A DNA stretch of 64,000 nt from Henckelia pumila (lineage: Eukaryota; Streptophyta; Magnoliopsida; Lamiales; Gesneriaceae), in contig NC_133122.1 in the NCBI RefSeq assembly GCF_033568475.1, positions 143,227,402-143,291,401 on the forward strand. The letters run 5' to 3'. Both the position numbers and the translations under genes were made by a program. A model generated the notes under the pieces. The model was not told the origin of the DNA and ran no database searches. It worked only from the letters and a program-made list of their open reading frames with translations. Shown here piece after piece: positions 33,328 through 44,819 of this stretch. Numbering within the stretch: position 1 is the stretch's first letter; each line of letters opens with the position of its first letter.

Positions 33328-36300
33328 CTATTGATAAGGAGCAAAAAGAATCGATGCGTTGTGCCCACCAAAACCAAATGAATTTGACAATGCAACTTTG
33401 ATGTCCAGTCTTTCTTTCTTTGGTCCCACTAGCACATTCGGATCCTGCATCGTCGACAAAGTTCATTCAGTGTGATTAAACATGTTGAATTCAAGGTTAA
33501 GCTAACTCATTGCATGATCTGGTTACATACCACACCCTCATCTGGGTTTTCAAGATTGAGATTGGGGTGCACCCACCCGGTCCGAATCGCCTGCGACAAT
33601 ACGTACGGTTCAGTTTAGTAATGGACAAACCCATGTAACAAACATTCAGTCCAAGGTCATTCAATTCCATGCAACTTTGGGAGAAGTCGAGATTTGTGTT
33701 TTTCAAAATTATGATTTATGAATAAAAATATTCAAACTTTTCTTCATGATTCCAGCAGGAACACTACAAATAAGCATGATGGAATAGGAGGCTAAGTAAA
33801 ACATGCAAGGTACCTACCTGAACAGCAGCAACAGCTTCCACAGCACCAGATGCTCCAAGAAGGTGTCCTATCATAGATTTCGTCGAGTTCATCTTAAGCT
33901 TCGTGACAATAAGTTGGATTAGCCACACATATATAACAAAAGTTTTAGCAAACATCAACATTCATGATGGCAAAAACAGAGATTTCGCGTTTCGGATACC
34001 TCTTTATTCTGCCCAAAACAACGCATTAGTGCTTGATACTCATTGATATCGCCAGCTGGAGTTGATGTTGCATGTGCGTTTACATAATTCACGTCTTCCT
34101 TAGATACACCCGAGTTAGCCAGAGCTTTCTCTATGCACAAAATTACACCCGTTCCTGCTTCGATGAAACATCAGAAAGCTTTTTTTTTATTATTATTATT
34201 ATTATTTTATGAACACCAATAATTAAGAAGGGGCACATGCATATTAGAACTTATTAACATGGAACATCAAACATAATAGGGAACATCAAATCCAAACAAT
34301 GACAACAAAAACCGTCTTGTTGCAGAAAACAATGACGAATGTGTAATTCGCTGGTAAATTTGTAGGCTAAAAAAATTGGAAATATACCATCTGGATGAGG
34401 CTTTGTTATGTGATAAGCATCACAAGTGAAGCTTCCACCAAGAAACTCAGCATATATAGTGGCACCTCTGTTCTGCTCATTCACAAAGAATTGGTAACAC
34501 ATCATCAATATTTGGAAATAACAGCCAAACCGGGAAATTTGAGTGAGAAGATGGCAAAAATATGAACATTGAAACAACTCGAGTTTCATGGTACCTTGGC
34601 ATGCTCGAGTTCTTCCAGAAGCAATACACCGGCCCCTTCTCCCATAACAAATCCGTCACGACTCTGTCAAATATCAATCATGGGTTGGGGGGAAGTGATA
34701 TTTCAGATCGACGGATAAGTAGCTGTGACCAGCTTGGTTTTATTCGCTAGCATTTATAATTATGACTCGTCATTTCATGGTTTTACTCATTTCACTGTCC
34801 TACATTCTGTGAGAGTCGAGACATGAACAAATTAAAGTATGGTCGATGTATCAAACAACATTTTAGAACCATGGTTTGATGATTGGAATATCAAAGATAC
34901 ATAAATGGATTTACAGTAACATTTTCTGGGAGAGATAGTTCTCATTTCCATAAAAAAGTTGTTGAGAGACAGAGACATAAACATAAAATATTACATGATC
35001 CCAGGGGCGTGAGGCTCTAGTAGGTTCAGCGTTCCTTTGCGACAGCGCATTACAAGCTACAAAACCTCCCAATCCTGCACAAAGTTCATGATTTGAAAAC
35101 CGAATAAGCGAGTTTTCGAAACAGATACATATATTTATATATACACATATCAAAACAAACTATTACCGATTGGTATTATTACTGAATCCGTGCCACCACT
35201 GAGCATCAAGTCCTACAAAATTTCATTCAGCAACATCAGGTAAGACTGTGACAATGGGATGGTCTGACATCATTAGATCTTTAACATTTCCAGTTCATTC
35301 TTCAGTAAATATGCAGAAAACCCAAAATGGATTTGGAATCCATAATGTGAAGAAAAGGCTGGGGACTTACGGTTTCACCTTTGATGATGTGGTTGGCGGC
35401 GTTTAGTATACATAAGTTGCTCGTCGCACAAGCAGTGGAAATCGAGTAGTTAGGCCCCATCCATCCCTGTTAAACAGAGGTAATCAAGCTTTGACAGTGT
35501 TTCAACCAAAACAAATCAATGATGTTTATATTGTCAAAAGATGGAATTTGCTTAACCAGATCCATTGCAAGCACTGCAGAAGCCATATTAGTACTTATAA
35601 AAGGCAGGGCATAGGGAGAGATCTTCTTATACGAGATTCGAAAACCTTTGATTGAATCAAAAAATACCTGGCCAGATGATAAAACAGCTCAGAAGGAGGT
35701 AACAAAACATATATATTCAGGAAAGGGATGTGCTAGTACAAAATCTAAGCCATACATACATACATACATACATACCTTCATCCCACCCATAGCCGATCCA
35801 ACCAGGACGCCGCATCTTCGTTTGTTCAATTCATCCATGAAAGCTTCAGTAATTCCTCCATTAGCCAAAGCCTTCTTCCCTGCTTTGAGAGTGTAAAGCA
35901 TGAACCTATCCATTCTTTTCATAAATTTTGGAGCAACGTATCCTTCCGCCGAGAACGACTTGATCTCACCAGCAATCCTCTGCAGTTGAAAGTGAAATTA
36001 ACCAGTACCCTGATTGTCAAACTCTGAAAACAACTAATTAACTACCATTGAGCAATGAACAGAAACATCAAGAAATCAAAACATAGTACTATTGGAAACT
36101 CGGAACAATCGAACGACTCTATTTGGCTTATGCCGCTGACGCCTTCAAGAAGGTTATCATAGAAGACATCAGGATCGTCACCAAGCGGTGTCTCCACTCC
36201 CATTCCGGTAACAACCACGCGCCTTTGCTTTGTTCCACGTTTTTGCTTCTCTGTATCTTCCTCGGATCGATGCATAGCTACGTCCATTACTTGAAGAATT

Positions 36301-36608
36301 CAAAAAGGAACCATGTATGTGATCCCCAACATCAAGAAAAAAAAGAAAAGTTGTTGTAGAAGTTCATAAACGTCAATATTAACAGTAAAAGATGATGATT
36401 CACCAGAATGGGCAGCACGGGGAAGCAGCTTCCTTCCCCTGCGAACGAAGTGCGATTCTTGGCAGTACTGTTGGAAGGGTGTGCGAGAATTCATGAAACT
36501 GTAGACGCCATAGCAGTAGTTTGTCATGCGATGCGTGCCCCATTTGCAGAAACGGGGAGAATCAATGCAAATGGAAGAAGAAGAAGAAACTGGCATGCAT
36601 GCCTCCAT
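33328..36608 (-). CDS. Beta-ketoacyl-ACP synthase II-like protein (plastid fatty-acid elongation)
   Basis: KAS enzymes condense malonyl-ACP with an acyl-ACP; plant KAS II lengthens 16:0-ACP to 18:0-ACP in the plastid stroma. Thirteen exons with GT/AG borders join in frame to 502 codons: 36404-36608, 36090-36289, 35776-35979, 35557-35667, 35371-35466, 35167-35212, 34995-35074, 34595-34663, 34388-34472, 34000-34154, 33818-33898, 33531-33590, 33328-33444. Residues 1-85 are Ser/Arg-rich and transit-peptide-like. The thiolase fold starts at RRVVVTGMG (91-99). The nucleophile is Cys253 in STACATSN, followed by His393 in NAHATSTPAGD, Lys424 and His429 in TKSMIGH, and the gate loop FGFGGHN (487-493). 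I chose Met at 36608 because a TATA box lies just upstream; an in-frame Met at 36731 precedes that box. Residues 204-240 (exon 4) depart most from the KAS II pattern, so a specialised paralogue is possible. No stop or frameshift was found. Confidence 0.93.
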
Positions 36609-36671
36609 AACATGAACTTTATTTATCCGTATTTGCCTACGCACGCCAATGTATATATTTCCAATCTGGGA

Positions 36672-36680
36672 TTTATAAAA
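36672..36680 (-). promoter_or_regulatory. TATA box of the KAS II-like gene
   Basis: TTTATAAAT on the minus strand, about 65-70 bases upstream of the chosen start codon. A second weak candidate (ATATATAC) lies nearer, at about 36652. Confidence 0.45.
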
Positions 36681-36764
36681 CCTTGAGTTGAAGTTGATGA
36701 AAGATTTGTTTCTGATCCTTTTTTTTTTCATACAAAAAATAAATGAAGTGAATATATATACGGG

Positions 36765-36935
36765 GAAAATGACGTGTACATGTCAGCTTTACGTCAGCAT
36801 TGAATTGGTGCCACATCAGCGCGACGTCGGAAAAATGACAAAAATTGCCAAAAAAAAATAAAGATAGCGGATTAAAATTGAAATCTGAAAATATAAACGC
36901 TAAAATTGCAAAGTTACAAATATACATGACAAAAA
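36765..36935. repeat. Foldback-type dispersed repeat copy
   Basis: Contains GACGTGTACATGTCAGC, TTACGTCAGCATTG and AAAATTGCC words flanked by A-rich and CTAAAATTGCAAA words. It resembles the segments at about 26355-26620 and 31930-32155. It sits about 150 bases upstream of the KAS II-like start codon. It has no coding capacity. Confidence 0.45.
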
Positions 36936-37041
36936 AAATAATTTTCCATATATATATATATGTATGCATACAAAGGGGAGGAGAAGACTGAACTCGAGTG
37001 TGAGATCAATTGGACTAGAGAAACGTCACCAAGTAAATATA

Positions 37042-37303
37042 TCTATACTATTAATAAATGATCAAGAGTTGAATATTTTGGTGAAATTCTTTTCTTCATT
37101 TCATAACTCTCCTTTCACACATTTATCTCTACTAATATATACTTAATGTTATCGAGTATGATTTAATATTCATATTTTATAATTGTTAAAAAAAATCATC
37201 TCACTGAGCATATTTTATTTTGTAAAATAATGTAACCAAAATATATATGTACAACTATATATTATGCTACACACAAGACACAAGGTGTGTGTCCGTTGAC
37301 TAG
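37042..37303 (+). mobile_element. Small non-autonomous Helitron
   Basis: 262 bp. Starts TCTATACTATTAATAAATG after a host A. It ends with an ACACAC...GTGTGTGT hairpin, a short spacer and CTAG (37300-37303) before a host T. The 5' word TCTATACTATTAATAAA is very typical of plant Helitrons. Non-coding. Confidence 0.75.
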
Positions 37304-40205
37304 TAATAATAAAAGATGGCATGTCTTGAAACCACAAACTGCTTCAAATAACGTTTTCTCAAATATTTAAATTTACTTGTGACTCGAAAATTGTTAAGAG
37401 TTTTGAAAATTTAATACAGTTACTTATATATCATACATCCTTAAAAATCATTAAATTACCCCAAGCTGTATATGATAAGTATTCTTTATACATTCGTACT
37501 CGGTAATTAGTTGATACGAGACATTATTATTTTCACGTATTATACGTATATATAATATCATAGGGGCATATTTATTAACTATTTATTTTTAATTGTATAG
37601 CTTAAAAGTATGTAAGGTGAGCTGCAATTACAAACAAGACTTAACGACTATAGGGTATATTTAGTATAATAAATTTCATTTATATTTAACTAACTTTATA
37701 ATTTATTGTGATGTATTTAATAATTAAAAAAATACTCTAACTGATTGAACAATTGAAGTCATGGAGCATTTAGGAAAAATAGTTATTATAAGATCGAACG
37801 TTTGTTACTTGAAAAAAAATTTAGTTATAGTAACGATACAACTTTAATTTTTTTAAATAATAATAATCCAACATCTCAAGCAATATGCATGGTTTATTTA
37901 GAAAAATAAGCTCTAGAATTCAATTTTACAAATTATAAATTATTTAATAATTTATTTACACTACAAAAAATGAAGGAACTTTTACTTGCTAAATGCCGTG
38001 ATGTAAGTCGGAATTTTCTTATTTTTAAGGATACTGTAAAGTCAAACACCAATATTTCCGAAACTTTTTTTTAGGTAATTTTTTTTAAGTAAATTTTTGT
38101 GAAACTTGATTGTACAACTCATACAATTAAATTCACACTTCCATTTGGTTGGTGAGATTTTTATAGGTGACCGTGGCGGTACTAGGGAGGGCTAGTTTAA
38201 TAGCCAACAATCAACATTGACCAAACATTTTTTTTAATACACGGATTTAATTCGTTTTTAAATTAACCTTTAAATATCTAAGTTACATTGGCACTAATAA
38301 TAAATTTTAAAACTGAAAAGATCATATATAAAAATCTTAGTGAAATAAAAGTTAAATAAAGAATTCAAAGAAAATAAAGACCAAATGCATTATAATTTAT
38401 TTTAGCTGTAAGCAAATTTCTAAGCCAAAAACAAGCTGAAATCGATCGAGAAGCTCATCAACAAAACCCGGTTAATTTAAGGAGATCCTATACATGAAAA
38501 TAATAAAAATACATAAATATTGAAATAAACTATTTATTTTTCAAAATAATTACGAGAAAAAAAAAATGAAAATCACTTTTAAAAACTTTACCATAGCCCA
38601 TAGGGGATTGTTAATGAAGGCAGTGGTTGGTTTGGGTCAATTCATTATATGTCCGTAGGGGCTAATAGCGTGACCAAATGATGCCTAACCAAAAAATTTT
38701 TGGGCGGGAAAAATGTATAGAGTAAAACATTCAACAATTCAAGCATCATATTTAGTCGATAGAAGGTGGTGTTTTTTTTTATTCTTTTTTTCATATTGTT
38801 CCGTTTCAATTTGATTTTTTAGTAGATTATGTTTAAGATTGGTGTTATTGACATCTTTGACAGTTACACGACCAAAAATGATTATGCAATTTAAATTTTT
38901 TGAGCTCTACATTGATCCGAAGGTTATGTTTGCGATTTATTTGTCATAGATCGATCAGTATGTTAAGGAAAACCTACTATTTTACAATGATGACATGCTT
39001 CCATTTGCATATCTCACGGGACTCTAAAATGTTTGATTTTTTAATATGATATATTGTATATACTAATTGTAAGATTGAATATTCGTTGTTATAACTTATA
39101 TATATCAGAATCTGTAAATGATAAGAACGGTACAATTCAATCGGTTAAAAAATAGAGCACATCATAATAAGGGGAGGAGCTAGCAAACTTTTGGAGAACA
39201 AAATATGAGTTAAAAAAAACAGATAAAAAAAAAAAGATAGGAAGTCAATTTTTAGGTTCCATTTACGTATTCATTAATCATTACGCAATACATATAGAAT
39301 GAATGGTAAACATTTTCTATTTTGGTTTCGATTGAATTGGATTCTTTCAGAAAAAAAAATTTGGAATCACTATTAATAATAATAATTAAAAAAACACTCT
39401 GATCGGGTGAGCTTATCGCAAAAAATTTGTCCAGTGTGATTTACATGGCAAACGTGATTAATTAATCGGTTTTATAAACACTTAATTAATAGAAGTTGAA
39501 TAAAAGTTTTATTTGATTGTGAATTGGAATGATTATAAGTAAACTACTGTAAATTAAAATACTCGCAAGTTACATAATCTGCAATAAATAAATTCTTGAG
39601 GTAATTGTATTATTTACAAAGTTCAATAATAATAAATACAAACTGAAAATCAAATAAAATATTTCTATATATAAGAACACCTGCACTAAATTAACAAAAT
39701 CTATTACATAACTTTTTAGATTAATTAATGCAATTGATTTGGAACTATGGATTGGCTTGGTTCGATTTATTTTGATCCAAAATTTGGAACCAAACAACTT
39801 TTTGGTTTGAAAGATTTTAAAACCGTTTTGACTTAAAATTGATCTAAATCATTTGGTTTGACTGGGTTTATAGTTGGATCAGTTTCTTAACATTCCGAAC
39901 TGCATTAGTTCAAGGTTTGCCCAATATACATGCAACAAAAGATAGCGGCTTGAGATTCCATCATTATAAAATAAATATAGAGTAAAATTTCTATGAAACG
40001 GGATCTACATCCGTGTGACCGGACAACTCAATCCATATGCACAATGAAAACTAATATAATACTTTTAACATGAAAAAAAAATATTTTTCATGAGTCCGGT
40101 TAAATTGAAGTTTTATACATATATATGGAGAGATAGAGAGATGGAGAAAGGTCAATCTTATGTTACTCTATTTTTTTGCTTGATTTTTTTTAAGAAAATG
40201 GGTAT
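37304..40205. other. AT-rich spacer, no gene seen
   Basis: About 2.9 kb without a recognisable gene. A CACTACAAAAAATG word at 37969 resembles a CACTA-transposon terminus, but no partner end was found. One 75-codon minus-strand frame at 39570 has no motif. Confidence 0.5.
40201..40205. repeat. Target-site duplication GGTAT (left copy)
   Basis: Directly precedes the Tat element. It is identical to 50727-50731. Confidence 0.9.
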
Positions 40206-40931
40206 TGATGATGGTCAATAAAACCAGGGCCCGGGCTATCAGGGTAGTGTTGTGGGCCTGATGTGGAAACCGGGCTAATGAAGGTGATATATGGACTGCC
40301 CTTCCTTAATCGAGATGAACTGCACACCAAAGAAGGGGATAAAAAGCAAGTTAGTGGGACGCCGGAGGAAGTTCCGGCGGGGCCACTCCGATGCTTAAGT
40401 TAGACTTAGAAATAGAGTGGGCTTTTTAGGAAAAATGAATATAGTGCTTTTGAACTTAAATGAACCTACCTCTACCAATATCTGTGACCAGATATTTAAA
40501 GGCTTGGAGTGAGAGTGTCATCCCGTAATTCCAGGGTAGTGGCCACGATCTGGATCGTGGGTGTGGTAGTTGCCCATGTTTGCTTGTCACGTACGATGAA
40601 CCCGGAAAGCTAGGGTTGGTGATAATCGTGGGGATGATGCCCCTAAAACACGGGCCTTAAATAAGTCCTGCAAACCTGGTTTTCCGGGCTCCTGAGGCTA
40701 CTGGGCTACCTTAATACAGCCCTACCAGTCTGGGTCATTCGTGCACCGGGCCCCCTGGCTTACCGGGACATCACTACTCATCTCAAAAATAGTCGGGCTA
40801 GAGTCTTAATCGCTGTCCCGACTTACGGTTTCGCCACCCTTGCTTTAATACAACCCTGTAATCCCTGACTGTTTATGCCCCTGTTTCCCAGGGCATATGC
40901 GGCCCTGCTCCCCTGTCTTGCCGGGACATCA
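40206..40931 (-). repeat. Tat 3' LTR
   Basis: Matches 49999-50726 with about 1.5 percent differences. The inner boundary is ambiguous. A 158-bp tandem repeat starts inside the LTR and continues into the internal region, so the end could be 40931 or one unit further, at 41089. No clear polypurine tract is visible at either point. Confidence 0.85.
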
Positions 40932-41145
40932 CTACTCAGCCCAAAAATAGTCGGGCTAGAGTCTTAATCGCTGTCCCGACTTACAGTTTCGCCACCCTTG
41001 CTTTAATACAACCCTGTAATCCCTGACTGTTTATGCCCCTGTTTCCCAGGGCATATGCGGCCCTGCTCCCCTGTCTTGCCGGGACATCACTACTTAGCCC
41101 AAAAATAGTGGAGCTAGAGTCTTACTCGCTGTCCCGACTTACAGT
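40767..41145. repeat. 158-bp tandem repeat across the LTR boundary
   Basis: GGGACATCACTACT starts units at about 40767, 40925 and 41083, with two full units and one partial unit nearly identical in sequence. The distal 5' LTR has a single unit. Confidence 0.9.
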
Positions 41146-41386
41146 CCTGCCCCTGGCTGTTCAAAGGTTTGATACCCCGGCCTTGTAGGTGTATCGTCCA
41201 GTAATGTCCAAAAATTGTAGGGCTGATGTTAACCCTAGAATTTTGAAAAGACGGGCAGGTGTCAGAAGCCGTTACCTGTCCTTTCGACTGCCCGCGTCAT
41301 CATTACGCTGCCCGGTTCAACTTCCCAAGATCATCCGTACCCTTCGATCATCGTTTCATCGACGGCCAGCATTAAAGCTCCTCGCC

Positions 41387-41393
41387 TATAAAA
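41387..41393 (+). promoter_or_regulatory. TATA box of the antisense gene in the Tat element
   Basis: TATAAAA within CGCCTATAAAACCCC, about 155 bases upstream of the chosen ATG and followed by a CT-rich leader. This placement suits an independent plus-strand transcription unit inside the element. Confidence 0.6.
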
Positions 41394-41545
41394 CCCCCTT
41401 TCTCTACTGCTTCTTTACCTTCCCTATTCGCGTATTCCCTCCCTGCTACCAAACTTTTCCGGCTCCGGCGACTCCGCGTAACAAGCTTGCTTTCTTCTGT
41501 AAGTTTTCTATCTATCTTACCTTAAAGTTTCCTTGTCCTGTGAAC

Positions 41546-43872
41546 ATGTCGAATTCCACATCTTCAACTTCCGGTGGCCACGTTCGTGGCTCCTCTGATA
41601 TAGAATCCGAGGCCTTACGCCACGATTCTCCCCCTCCTGTCACCTCCCATGTTCGATCCACAGTAGCTCCCTCCTCCTCTCGTCCGAAGAAGGCTAAAAT
41701 CGGGCCTTCTAAGGACAAGGGTAAAGCTAAAGTATCCGAGTCTGGGCCTCTCCTTCTTTTGCCCAAACCAAACCCCGAAGGTCCCTGGTTCTCCCACGTT
41801 ACCAGTACCCTCCGCCCAGAATCCATAGAGGAGCTTAAGCTTATGGGTAACATTCCCCCGGCGTACTCGATTATCATTCCGGGGCCCCTAGGTCGGGCTG
41901 ACCAGCCGCCCGAGGGGTTCTATACCTTCTTCAGGGAACAGCTCAGGAACGGGCTTCGTTTCCCTATTCATCCCTTTTATTATAAAATTGCTTCTTTTTA
42001 CAAGGTTCCCTTGAACCAATTTCATCCCAATGCCGTCCGCATGATGGCTGCCACTTATGTTCTTTTTTAAAGCGAACAACTTAGCCATCACCCCTCTCAT
42101 CTTTCACTACTATTATGCCTGTCGTTTCACGGAGATGGCTTTCTCTTTGAATGCCCGGCAGAATGCCCGGTTTCTAGAGGATACCCCGTCCTCGTGGAAG
42201 GGATGGAAAGAGAGATTCTTTTATATTCAACTCCCTGGTGCCCGAACCAGACCTACCCAATTCTTGACGGCCCTTTCTCCTCAACCCGAGCTCCCTAAAA
42301 ATTATAAGTTGGAGGAACCCTACCTCCGAACCCAAGAGCTAGTGGAAAACCAGAAGTTTCCTTCAGCCCCTCTCCTGGAGGAAAAAAGTTTGAATGATTA
42401 CGGGCTGGGTGCCCGGGTAACTGATCCGGTTGACCGGATTATTGATGCATATGATGAGTCGGCCCCAGTCGCTGGTATGCTTTACTGTTACCATATATTT
42501 GCTTCTCTTATATGCTGTTTGTAATGTACCGATTTTTATCATTTGTGCGCAGCATCCCCCGCCCCGCCTAAGAATAAAAAATCTCGACTGATGAAGCAGG
42601 CCTTTGCTCAGAAACGGGCAGCCGAGAAGGCAGCTGCCCGGGAAAAGGAAGAAGCCAAGGCTGCAGAGGCAGCGAGAAAAGCCCGAGTTCTTCAGCTAGC
42701 GGAGGAACGCAGGGCTCAACAAGGCCTAGGTGAGGAAGCTGCCCCTGCAGTTGTCATCTCCGAGGTCGTCGCTCCTTCACCCTCTGCCATACCCCTGCCA
42801 CTTCCATCTGTGGAGGCAGGGTGGACGAATGAGCCGGCTTCTGCTGCTGCCGGTCCTTCCTCACCTTTGACGCGGAAGAGGAAAACCCTGGAGGAGCCAT
42901 AAATGGTCATTCTCAGTGACCCAGAAGAGGTGGCTCCTTCCTCTCCCTCCTTCCCCCCATTGGCCCCCTTTTACCAGGATGCCCAGGGATCTAGTCCCTT
43001 TGGTGCAAGGGAAAATATATTCCAAGCCGGGGCCTCTGGCCGGGGAGTGCGGATGCTGAAGGACCTCCTGACTTCGGCGGAACAGCTCCACCTTTACAAC
43101 CAAAACCCAACCGTGAAGTATTTCGAGGGCACCAACCGGGTTATATCCGTAAGTTGACTTCTCCTAGTCTTGAACGTGTCATGTTTTCTATTTCTAACAC
43201 CTCTGCTTTCAGGGATTGCATATGCTGGTGGACAGCTATGAAGATGCGACCAAATTTGGTCGGGTTGAGACTGATCGGGCACACGTAGAGGCTGAGAAAT
43301 CTCGGGCTGCCGCGGAGTTGATCAAAAAGCTGGAACAAGACTTGATGATGGCTCAACAAAGTCATGATCAAGTGGCGTCTAGCCTCCGTTCAGCCCTGGA
43401 GGCGGCCGAGCAAAATCTTCACTCTGCTCAGCTGGATCGTGCCCGCTCTGAAGCTGATCTAGGGTAGGCTCGAGATGCTCTAGCCACCACTACGGGTGAG
43501 TTGAGGGCGGCAGAAAACCGGGCTGCAGAGGCTCAAGTGGAGGCGGCTAGCGCTAGGGATAAAGCGGAGAAAGCAGTGTCAGCTCTGGAAACTCGCCTGA
43601 AGTCAGAGGAAGAGCTCAAAGCAACCTTCCTATCTTCTGCTGAGTTTCAAGAGGCAGTGGTGGACATATCGTACACCTTTTTCCAGGTCGGATTTTACAA
43701 ATGCCGAGATCAATTCGAGGAAGCTGGCTTATGGTCTGCTGACAAGAGAGATTTTCCCGACTTGGATAAGGCCATCGACTCCCTCCCCGCCACCCAAGGA
43801 GCTGAAAATGCGAGGGCTACCCCGAGTCAGACAACTGCCGATGCCGGGCCCTCTAATAGCCCCGCCCTTTGA
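41546..43872 (+). pseudogene. Antisense accessory gene of the Tat element (gypsy-type putative transposase-like domain)
   Basis: Three plus-strand exons lie opposite to gag-pol. Exon 1 is 41546-42474; the intron 42475-42552 (GTATGC..GTGCGCAG) keeps frame; exon 2 is 42553-43148; the intron 43149-43212 (GTAAGT..TTTCAG) keeps frame; exon 3 is 43213-43872. Exon 1 encodes a globular domain (SIIIPGPLGRADQPPEGFYT, LRFPIHPFY, FHPNAVRMM, then a Trp-containing WKGWKERFFY) that resembles the plant putative gypsy-type transposon domain (Pfam PF04195). Exons 2-3 encode an Ala/Glu/Lys-rich coiled coil. Breaks: one extra T in the run at 42062-42067, TAA at 42900-42902 and TAG at 43465-43467. An AATAAA follows. 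The molecular function is not known to me. Confidence 0.75.
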
Positions 43873-43976
43873 ATTATTATTTGTAATTGGGCCGCAAGAG
43901 CCCCTCCTCTTATATTCTGTTGTCAATGGAACTCCTCTATTCTTTGTCATTCATTATGTAATGCCTGATATATATA

Positions 43977-43982
43977 AATAAA
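43977..43982 (+). terminator. Polyadenylation signal of the antisense gene
   Basis: AATAAA about 105 bases after the stop codon, directly before the tandem array. Confidence 0.55.
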
Positions 43983-43990
43983 AGAGTAGG

Positions 43991-44765
43991 TAATGCCAAG
44001 GGCTTATATATGCCTTGGGCTTACGATGGGTGCCGGGGGCTGGAACCTCCCGGGCTTATATAATGCCAAGGGCTTATATATGCTTTGGGCTTATGATGGA
44101 TGCCGGGGCCTGGAACCTCCCGGGCTTATATAATGCCAAGGGCTTATATATGCCTTGGGCTTATGATGGGTGCCGGGGCTGGAACCTCCCGGGCTTATAT
44201 AATGCCAAGGGCTTATATATGCCTTGGGCTTATGATGGATGCCGGGGCCTGGAACCTCCCAGGCTTATATAATGTCAAGGGCTTATATATGCCTTGGGCT
44301 TATGATGGATGCCGGGGCCTGGAACCTCCTGGGCTTATATAATGCCAAGGGCTTATATATGCCTTGGGCTTATGATGGGTGCCGGGGCAGGAACCTCCCG
44401 GGCTTATATAATGCCAAGGGCTTATATATGCCTTGGGCTTGTGATGGATGCCGGGGCCTGGAACCTCCCGGGCTTATATAATGCCAAGGGCTTATATATG
44501 CCTTGGGCTTACGATGGGTGCCGGGGCCTGGAACCTCCCGGGCTTATATAATGCCAAGGGCTTATATATGCCTTGGGCTTATGATGGATGCCGGGGCCTG
44601 GAACCTCCCGGGCTTATATAATGCCAAGGGCTTATATATGCCTTGGGCTTACGATGGGTGTCGGGGCCTGAAACCTCCCGGGCTTATATATTGCCAAGGG
44701 CTTATATATGCCTTGGGCTTATGATGGATGCCGGGGCCTGGAACCTCCCGGGCTTATATAATGCA
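43991..44765. repeat. 70-bp tandem array, 11 copies, between convergent genes
   Basis: Each unit runs GCCAAGGGCTTATATATGCC, TTGGGCTTA, GATGGRTGCCGGGG and GGAACCTCCCGGGCTTATATA, with a period of 69-70 bp and few substitutions. The first half is nearly palindromic (CCAAGGGC..GCCTTGG). The array lies between the 3' ends of the antisense gene and gag-pol. Open frames through it arise from repetition and are not genes. Confidence 0.95.
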
Positions 44766-44819
44766 AAGCCTTCTTTCATGATAAAACTTCTTCATTAATA
44801 AAACATTAAATACAAAGCA

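Noticed and set aside
37969..37982. CACTACAAAAAA word as a CACTA transposon end
   Set aside because: No inverted partner or 3-bp duplication was found within several kb. The word is common in AT-rich DNA.
44015..44724. Repeated open frames rich in GLMMDAGAWNLPGLYN-type words
   Set aside because: They are translations of the 70-bp tandem array. The period is not a multiple of three, which makes every frame open.
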